Shown here piece after piece: positions 56,389 through 64,000 of a stretch of 64,000 bases of DNA. The stretch spans positions 1 through 64,000 of the forward strand of contig JACYXH010000579.1 of NCBI GenBank assembly GCA_026745465.1, written 5' to 3'. Numbering within the stretch: the first letter of the stretch is position 1; the number at the start of each line of letters is the position of its first letter. Source of the DNA: Lota lota. Taxonomy: Eukaryota > Chordata > Actinopteri > Gadiformes > Lotidae. A program made the position numbers and the translations under genes. A model generated the notes under the pieces. The model was not told the origin of the DNA. It did not search any database and saw nothing but the letters and a program-made list of their open reading frames with translations.

Positions 56389-58842
56389 AGTGGACGGTGG
56401 TGTTGATGTCCCTGGACTTGGCCGTCCTCACGGCCCCGGGGACCAAGTAGCTGACCTCGCAGGTGAACCGTGCGTCCTGGTCCTCCTTCACCACCTTGTA
56501 CTGCAGCTCACTCTGCACCATGAAGAACCCCTCCGGCTCCTGGGTCGCCAGGGTCACCATGTTCACGTCTGGGGGAAGGGGGGGGGCAAGACACCACATC
56601 ATCCCATGACAACACTTTCATTATAGGAACCTCCCAACGTCTTCATTGTTGATCCACCTCTCCACTACCTGCCCCTTCCTGGAGAATATCCTCCTAAATG
56701 GCGTCTCTGCATATCTCAGCCTGTGACTCAGTGCCTGTGATTACCCCCCCCCCCCCCCCATTCATGACAGCCGTCTCATTGGACATGTGACATCTGTTTG
56801 TTTATGTGGACATTCTAATAACAAATCAATATGCTTGCAACGTTTCAGTTATAAATAAGATAATAATGCCCACTGTGTTAGGACACATTGTAGTTTCTGA
56901 TTATATATTACTAAACATCAATTCCAAAATATATGAAATCATGTCACGCCATTTAAAGATTAGGTTTAACTATAACCTTCGCCTTAGCCTAGCCATGTTC
57001 AACGGTTTTGAAAAGAAAACAACATCAAATAATGTGAAAGAGGAATCCTCAGGGAAGGAGTTCTACTAGCCCAGGGGAGTCACGTCCTTGAGCGGGCACC
57101 AGGGGAAGGTGGTTCCGGTACCAGGTAACGTTGGGCTTGGGGAAGCCCCTCGCCTCGCACGAGGCCACCTGAAACCGGTTTCACAAGGAGAGAGTCTTCA
57201 CCGCCGTGCGATGCCACAACTGCTCATACGAAATGCTCATGAAACTCAAAATAGCTTTCTAAAATGTATTAAGAGCTCTCTCTCTGTGGTACAACACAGA
57301 AACCACCAGCTACAATCGGATCGCAGTAAGCGCCATGTTAAATAAGTAGCTCTAGGTTCGGTTATGAATACTTTAGGAAGTCATTTGGTTCATTTATGTC
57401 ACTATGGATATTGACAGCTGGGGAAAAGCAGAAGATTACTGGTGGTGATAGCGGATCCCTGTAGAAGGTCCTATCAAAACATCGCTGTGACAGGAACTGA
57501 CATAAACCCACCTTAGACAAGGTCTCATTGGTCACAGATATTCCCGTAAGGACCCCCTCAATCACTGGGGGCTGTGGTGGAGCTAGAGTGGGAGAAAACC
57601 ATTGAGCTAAAGATGAAAACATCTGCTCACATTTGAACTTTTTCTGAAGAGGACATATTGTCTCAGATTGTAGTAACCGATTGTAATAACTGAATCATAG
57701 CATGTCAACCACATTTGTGGCACGACACCTAGCAACCATTTCAGTCCATTCAGCAAGTATAAGTACATCTTATACTTGTTCCTTCTTTCTCCTAAGTCAG
57801 GGCATACACAAGATTGTATCTAAAGTAATGGTTTGCTAAGCAACATGGATGCTACCAAAGATACCCAGATTGCTGGATAAAAATCACAAAAGCGCAGGGG
57901 AATGAAAAACTGGATTTCCTTGCTCGTCAAGGTTGTGATATCGTCCTTCACGGAGGGCGTTCTGGTTCCCTGTGTGGGCGTGCCTCCAGACCCCTACTCA
58001 CCAAACACCCGGAGGTGGGTCCTGCCCTCGGCGCTCCCTGCCGCCAGGCCGTTCACCTGGCAGATGAACAGGCACTCGTCGGACAGGCGGACGTCCCGCA
58101 GCGTGAGCACGGAGCCCTGCTGGTCCGAGGTGACCTGGATACGCTCGCTGTACTCTGTTTCCCTGTCCACCATCTGCTGGTCGTTGTCTCTATAGAAGAT
58201 GCAGGTGCGTTGCCTGCTCTTGGCTGCTTTCTGGTGGGTGGGGGAACAATGAAGCCACCATTCATTCTGTCCTCTAGTCTCTCCTTCATCCTTTCCTCTA
58301 CTCTCCTTCCTCCTGTCCTCTACTCTCTCCTTCTAAGCACTTTATTGAACCACTTGAATGGTACGGTTGTATGACGACTCAAGCAGGAACTACAAATACA
58401 CTGAGACGGTAGGAAACTTCTGGCGTCATTACACGAGCAGCCCACATATCGCAGTCACTATATTGTACCGTCAAAAACACCTGAACAGCAGTTCAACAGC
58501 TGCCCACACAGCCATTTCAATTTCATTTGAAGTATAACAGGGGCCTTCACTCCTCCACTCTCTCCATCACTCCAGATTCAGGTAAAGAGAAGTACAAATG
58601 AAATTGAAAAGCGAATAAATAGAATGAAAAGAAATGATGTGTGAGAGATCACAGAAGGGGAAAGAAAAAACGCCCAAGAGCCAAAGTGGGGTTTTGGCTC
58701 TTGGCCGTACTCACCACTAACCACTGGATTATGACCAGGCTGGGCTTGCCGTTGGTGAAGTTGTACCGACAGGGGATCTGGACCGTGTCATCCTTATAAA
58801 CCTCCACGGTGTCATCCATAGTCAGCTCCAATTTAGGCCACA
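56389..58842 (-). CDS. mcam: mcam copy C: Ig1-Ig2 exons
   Basis: Five exons: 58715-58842 (VWPKLELTMDDTVEVYKDDT, QIPCRYNFT), 58002-58230 ([20 protein letters not shown] and the FLCQVNGL-type second cysteine), 57512-57582, 57084-57168 ([19 protein letters not shown]) and 56389-56568 ([19 protein letters not shown]). Lengths, phases and splice sites match copy B, apart from one extra codon in the first and two in the second exon. Nothing of Ig3 follows: BEL/Pao sequence begins 160 bases further on. All five are open, so this copy is intact as far as it goes. Confidence 0.8.
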
Positions 58843-58849
58843 CTGTGGC

Positions 58850-58850
58850 G

Positions 58851-58890
<40 letters not shown>
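58850..58890. repeat. CA repeat at the B/C junction
   Basis: CACACA tract directly before the copy C Ig1a acceptor (minus strand). Right after it, copy B sequence ends (ACGGTCTACAAAATGGACTT). In copy A the same intron sequence runs into the GT repeat at 34419. Confidence 0.85.
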
Positions 58891-58891
<1 letters not shown>

Positions 58892-59171
58892 TTTGCTCGT
58901 CACGGTCTACAAAATGGACTTCAATTAAACCAAGAAAATCTAGAATTCGATTGTGTTTGGGAAAATCTTAACTGCATGTTGAGTATTTTTAACAAATGGT
59001 CTCACAAAACAATTGTCACTAAAATGTCCTTTAAATAACGGCACTGAAAACACAAACTGAACCCAATTTTTATGCTGAAAAAGAGCAAAGAAACCTTCCA
59101 CATTTTCCATTCAAACATAACCCTTGTAAAGGTCCATCTAAAAGGGCTTCTAATCCTCCTACTGCTCTCAC

Positions 59172-61656
59172 AGTGGACGGTGATGTTGATGTCCCTGGAC
59201 TTGGCCGTCCTCACGGCCCCGGGGACCAAGTAGCTGACCTCGCAGGTGAACCGTGAGTCCTGGTCCTCCTTCACCACCTTGTACTGCAGCTCACTCTGCA
59301 CCATGAAGAACCCCTCCGGTTCCTGGGTCACCTGGGTCACCATGTTCACGTCTGAGGGGGGGGGGGGGGGGGGGGGGAAGACACCACATCATCCCATGAC
59401 AACCCTTTCATCATAGGAACCTCCCAACGTCTTCATTGTTGATCCACCTCTCCACTACCTGCCCCTTCCTGGAGAATATCCTCCTAAATGGCATCTCTGC
59501 ATATCTCAGCTTGTGACTCAGTGCCTGTGATTACCCCCCCCCCCCCCCCCATTCTTGACAGCCGTCTCATTGGACATGTGACATCTGTTTGTTTATGTGG
59601 ACATTCTAATAACAAATCAATATGCTTGCAACTTTTCAGTTATAAATAACAAGATCATAATGCCCACTGTGTTAAGACACATTGTAGTTTCTGATTATAT
59701 ATTACAAAATCAATTCCAAAGTATATAAAATCATGTCACGCCATTTAAAGATTAGGTTTATCTATAGCCTTAGCCTTAGCCTTGCCAAGTTCAACGGTTT
59801 TGAAAAGAAAACAACATCAAATAATGTGAAAGAGGAATCGTCAGGGAAGGAGTTCTACTAGCCCAGGGGACTCACGTCCTTGAGCGGGCACCAGGGGAAG
59901 GTGGTTCCGGTACCAGGTAATGTTGGGCTTGGGGAAGCCCCTCGCCTCGCACGAGGCCACCTGAAACCGGTTTCACAAGGAGAGAGTCTTCACCGCCGTG
60001 CGATGCCACAACCGCTCATACGAAATGCTCATGAAACTCAAAATAGCTTTCTAAAATGTATTAAGAGCTCTCTCTCTGTGGTACAACACAGAAACCACCA
60101 GCTACAATCGGACCGCAGTAAGCGCCATATTAAATAAGTAGCTCTAGGTTCGGTTATGAATACTTCAGGAAGTCATTTGGTTCATTTATGTCACTATGGA
60201 TATTGAGAGCTGGGGAAAAGCAGAAGATTACTGGTGGTGATAGCGGATCCCTGTAGAAGGGATCCTATCAGAACATTAGCCCTCGCTGTGGCAGGAACTG
60301 ACTTTTGGGCTGAGCGGACATAAACCCACCTTAGACAAGGTCTCTTTGGTCACAGATATTCCCGTAAGGACCCCCTCAATCACTGGGGGCTGTGGTGGAG
60401 CTAGAGTGGGAGAAAACCATTGAGCTAAAGATGAAAACATCTGCTCACATTTGATCTTTTTCTGAAGAGGACATATTGCCTCAGATTGTAATAACAGATT
60501 GTAATAACTGAATCATAGCATATCAACCACATTGGTAGCGCGACACCTAACAACCATTTCTGTCCATTCGGCAAGTATAAGTACATCTGCAAACGTGTTC
60601 CTTCTTTCTCCTAAGTAAGGCCGTACACAAGATTGTCTCTAAAGTAATGGTTTGCTCAGCAACATGGATGCGACCAAAGATACCCAAATTGCTGGATAAA
60701 AATCACAAAAGCGCAGGGGAATGAAAAACAGGATTTCCTTGCTCGTCAAGGTGGTGATATCGTCCTTCGTGGAGGGCGTTGTGGTTCCCTGTGTGGGCGG
60801 GCCTCTGGACCCCTACTCACCAAACACCCGGAGGTGGGTTCTGCCCTCGGCGCTCCCTGACCCCAGGCCGTCCACCTGGCAGATGAACAGGCGCTCGTCG
60901 GACAGGCGGACGTCCCGCAGCGTGAGCACGGAGCCCTGCTGGTCCGAGGTGACCTGGATACGCTCGCTGTACTCTGTGTTCCTGTCCACCATCTGCTGGT
61001 CGTTGTCTCCATAGAAGATGCGTTGGCTACTATTAGTCGATTTCTGGTGGGCGGGGGAACAAGGAAGCCACCGTTCATCCTGTCCTCTACTCTCCTTCAC
61101 CCTGTCCTCTACTCTCCTTCACCCTGTCCTCTACTCTCCTTCACCCTGTCCTCTACTCTCCTTCACCCTGTCCTCTACTCTCCTTCATCCTGTCCTCTAC
61201 TCTCCTTCACCCTGTCCTCTACTCTCCTTCACCCTGTCCTCTACTCTCCTTCACCCTGTCCTCTACTCTCCGTCACCCTGTCCTCTACTCTCCGTCATCC
61301 TGTCCTCTACTCTCCTTCACCCTGTCCTCTACTCTCCTTCATCCTGTCCTCTACTCTCCTTCATCCTGTCCTCCACTCTCTCCATCACTCCAGATTCAGG
61401 TAAAGAGAAGTACAAATTAAATTGAAAAGAGATGAAATAGAATGAAAATAAATTATGTGTGAGAGATCACAGAAGGGGAAAAACAACAACACAAGAGCCA
61501 GAGCGGGGTTTTGGCTCTTGGCCGTACTCACCACCATCCAGTGGATTATGGCTGGCTTGGCGTTGTCAGTGAAGTTGTAATGGCAGGGGATCTGGACCGT
61601 GTCATCCTTATACACCTCCACGGTGTCATTCATAGTCAGCTCCACTTTAGCCCACA
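59172..61656 (-). CDS. mcam: mcam copy B: Ig1-Ig2 exons
   Basis: Five exons: 61532-61656 (VWAKVELTMNDTVEVYKDDT, QIPCHYNFT), 60821-61043 ([40 protein letters not shown]), 60330-60400 ([14 protein letters not shown]), 59876-59960 and 59172-59351 ([19 protein letters not shown]). It is followed on the same strand by copy C; the unit as a whole goes phase 1 to phase 1. No mcam signal-peptide exon is upstream. Instead, the receptor L-domain exon at 62219-62773 is the next exon upstream, also ending in phase 1. Confidence 0.82.
61075..61380. repeat. 23-bp minisatellite, copy B
   Basis: About 13 units of TCCTGTCCTCTACTCTCCTTC with small variation (CACC/ATCC, CGTC). Same place and unit as 32068-32215 in copy A. 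Confidence 0.95.
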
Positions 61657-61894
61657 CTGTGGAACACACACACACACACACACCACATGTTATCGTGTTC
61701 AGTGTTCTTCTTCTCTTGTGTAGTGTGAGTGTGTAGTATACAGTGTGTAGTGTGAGTATATAGTGTGTGTACCTGGTCATCCCCAGAAGGTGTGTATTGT
61801 GTTATATATCAAGCACGTGTGTGTGTATTGTGTTGTATGTCATGCACGTGTATGTGTGTGTACCTGGTCATCCCCAGAAAATGACCAGGTGGTT

Positions 61895-62212
61895 GTATTT
61901 CCAACACAACCAACGGGGGAAGAAGATGTGCTTCAACACAACCAACAAGGGAAGAAGATGTGCTTCAACACAACCAACAAGGGAAGAAGATGTGCTTCAA
62001 CACAACCAACAAGGAAGAAGATGTGCTTCAACACAACAAAGAAGATGTGCTTCAACACAACCAACAAGGGAAGAAGATGTGCTTCAACACAACCAACAAG
62101 GGAAGAAGATGTGCTTCAACACAACCAACAAGGGAAGAAGATGTGCTTCAACACAACCAACAAGGGAAGAAGATGTGCTTCAACACAACCAACAAGGGAA
62201 GAAGATGTGCAG
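61895..62212. repeat. 32-bp minisatellite next to receptor exon
   Basis: About ten units of GAAGAAGATGTGCTTCAACA followed by CAACCAACAAGG, two of them shortened. It ends 5-8 bases from the splice donor of the L-domain exon (62219), so it occupies the start of that intron. Long plus-strand frames through it are artefacts. Confidence 0.95.
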
Positions 62213-62218
62213 CCTTAC

Positions 62219-62785
62219 CTGTCTGGCAGTGGCTGGAGCTCCAGCAGCGGTAGTTGTCGTTGTGGTTGAACATGGTGCGTCCACACTGGGGGCGGTTCTC
62301 CACGACACCGGGCACACATCGCTGCACTCCTGCTTGTTCCCTGATATAGTTGTTGAACTCCGTGTCCATGATGAGCGACCAGTCCACCGTGTCCACGTAG
62401 CACAGCTCAAGGTTATTTTTCGATGCATGACGGCTCCTCGCGTGATGTTCTTCAGGCTGTACAGGCCCACGTCCTTCAGGTCAGGCATCTCAAGATCACC
62501 AGGGCGTGGTTGAAGATGAGGTTGCGGCCACGGATGACGCTGAGGTTGGGGAACAGCGTGCTGAGGCTGTGAGGCCGGAGAACTGGAACAGCATCAGGTA
62601 GTCTGTGATCACAGTCAACTTGGGGAAGCTGAGCAAGCGCAGCAGCTCCTGGTTGGCACTGCTGCTGATGAACATGATCTGGAGGTGGCCTTCCACCACC
62701 GTGCACTTCTCCAGCCGCTGGAACTCGCTGATGTAGTTCCTGGTGTTGTCGATGTCGATGCTGGGGCTACAGACTGGTGAGAGAG

Positions 62786-62870
<85 letters not shown>

Positions 62871-63026
62871 GTTAGACAGATGGCTGCTGCCTCCTAGATC
62901 TATCCTAGATGCAGTCAACCGTCAGTGAAACACCGTCTACGTACCTTCTCCGTTGGCGGACAGACCCAGCAGCAGCAGCAGCCAGCAGAACAAGGTGAAC
63001 GGATCTCCCTCCGCGAGACGCCTCAT
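62219..63026 (-). CDS. Insulin/IGF-1 receptor family L1-domain exons
   Basis: Exon 1 (62945-63026, 82 nt) encodes MRRLAEGDP then FTLFCWLLLLLGLSANGE, a signal peptide, ending in phase 1. Exon 2 (62219-62773, 555 nt) starts VCSPSIDIDNTRNYISEF and contains LEKCTVVEGHLQIMFISSS, FPKLTVITDYLMLFQFSGL, LFPNLSVIRGRNLIFNHALV, LKDVGLYSLKNITRGAV, CYVDTVDWSLIMDTEFNNYI and NYRCWSSSHCQ: the first leucine-rich L domain and the start of the Cys-rich region of INSR/IGF1R/INSRR. Exon 2 of INSR has nearly the same length. The pieces lie in three frames, with breaks near 62575, 62492, 62418 and 62300-62345. No further receptor exon follows downstream. I cannot choose between insr and igf1r. Confidence 0.75.
62781..62867. 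repeat. GA microsatellite beside receptor exon 2
   Basis: GAGA tract of about 87 bases that starts next to the acceptor of exon 2 (62773); on the minus strand it is a CT tract serving as the polypyrimidine region. Confidence 0.9.
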
Positions 63027-63800
63027 CCTCACCAGATATCTAGTGTGTAGAAACTACTTCAAAAGTACAAAGAAAAGCCTTTTTAATGACAAAGAGGAGG
63101 AGATGGAGACTCATCCTCACCAGATATCTAGTGTGTAGAAACCTTTTCAAAAGTACAGAGGAAAGCCTTTTTAATGACAAAGAGGAGGAGATGGAGACTC
63201 ATCCTCACCAGATATCTAGTGTGTAGAAACTTGTTCAAAAGTACAGAGGAAAGCCTTTTTAATGACAAAGAGGAGGAGATGGAGACTCATCCTCACCAGA
63301 TATCTAGTGTAGAAACTACTTCAAAAGTACAAAGAAAAGCCTTTTTAATGACAAAGAGGAGAGAGATGGAGACTCATCCTCACCAGATATCTAGTGTAGA
63401 AACTACTTCAAAAGTACAAAGAAAGCCTTTTTAATGACAAAGAGGAGGAGATGGAGACTCATCCTCACCAGATATCTAGTGTGTAGAAACTACTTCAAAA
63501 GTACAAGAGAAAAGCCTTTTTAATGACAAAGAGGAGGAGATGGAGACTCATCCTCACCAGATATCTAGTGTGTAGAAACTTCTTCAAAAGTACAAAGGAA
63601 AGCCTTTTTTAATGACAAAGAGGAGGAGATGGAGACTCATCCTCACCAGATATCTAGTGTGTAGAAACTTGTTCAAAAGTAGAGAGGAAAGCCGTAGTCA
63701 TGCGTGGCCAGAGACCCACTTTGTTAGTCAGCGTGATGACCATGTTTAAATTGGTATTTTTAATGACAAAGAGTAGGAGATGGAGAGGTGTGCACTTGTT
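63025..63800. repeat. 88-bp minisatellite, right arm
   Basis: About eight units of GACTCATCCTCACCAGATAT, CTAGTGTGTAGAAAC and GAAAGCCTTTTTAATGACAA. Inverted relative to 31345-32065. The array begins at the start codon of the receptor exon 1. Beyond 63812 the sequence is unique. Confidence 0.95.
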
Positions 63801-64000
63801 TTTACAATAACACTTTGTTTTAAAAATAAAAAAGGGTTTAATCTGGAAGAGACATCTGACTTCTACAACTTTTGTCAAAATTGTGATAATTGTGTAGTGT
63901 TTTGCCAACCTTGGCTAGCCTAATGTTTGTTGGACGTTTATTTTACAATATTATGTCTGTAAATAAAAACGGTTATCAAATTGGAAATCATTACGAGTGA

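Noticed and set aside
61763..62513. Plus-strand frames of 168 and 248 codons
   Set aside because: They are made of the 32-bp minisatellite and the reverse strand of the receptor exon.

Overview
The window is nuclear DNA of a ray-finned fish, probably a teleost. It contains intron-split vertebrate genes (arhgef12, gpatch2, mcam and an insulin/IGF-receptor-like L domain), with GT/AG splice sites and matching exon phases that can be read directly. It is also full of CA/GT microsatellites, minisatellites, and Ty3/gypsy, BEL/Pao, ERV, hAT and Ginger-like elements. Nothing prokaryotic was seen. The exact species cannot be told from the sequence.

Layout: (1) 0.1-9.3 kb, minus strand: part of arhgef12 (LARG), from an N-terminal exon through the PDZ domain to the start of the DH domain. 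The exons expected for the RGS-like domain are not present. (2) 10.7-12.0 kb: a large inverted repeat. 12.2-12.7 kb: a reversed solo LTR. (3) 13.7-15.2 kb, minus strand: a compressed gpatch2, with a 54-base G run just upstream. (4) 16.15-25.04 kb, plus strand: a decayed gamma/epsilon-type endogenous retrovirus with two LTRs, broken gag and pol, and one open env transmembrane frame. (5) 25.04-29.94 kb, minus strand: an intron-containing Ginger-like DNA transposon with remnants of a DDE integrase, a Ulp1-type (C48) cysteine protease and a PHD-like start. A second, shorter copy lies at 46.4-47.9 kb. (6) 31.3-44.8 kb, plus strand: mcam (CD146) exons for half of Ig1, Ig2-Ig4, a stem and a transmembrane segment. 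A Ty3/gypsy element with 521-523 bp LTRs (38.5-43.9 kb) sits in one intron. (7) 47.9-56.2 kb: a stack of truncated elements: hAT, then a second Ty3/gypsy, then BEL/Pao. (8) 56.2-63.8 kb, minus strand: two tandem partial copies of the mcam Ig1-Ig2 exons. Upstream on the same strand are a signal-peptide exon and an L1-domain exon of the insulin/IGF-1 receptor family, and then an 88-bp minisatellite.

The mcam segment at 31.34-34.34 kb and the segment at 58.9-63.8 kb form an inverted segmental duplication. The plus-strand arm lacks a block that, in the other arm, holds mcam Ig1a and the receptor exons. Exon phases would let the receptor exons splice in frame into the mcam Ig exons. This is a candidate chimeric gene, but it must be separated from assembly error. 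Several host exons carry single-base losses, mostly in homopolymers, which looks like uncorrected long-read error or pseudogene decay. Exon homology calls come from remembered family sequences and were not searched.
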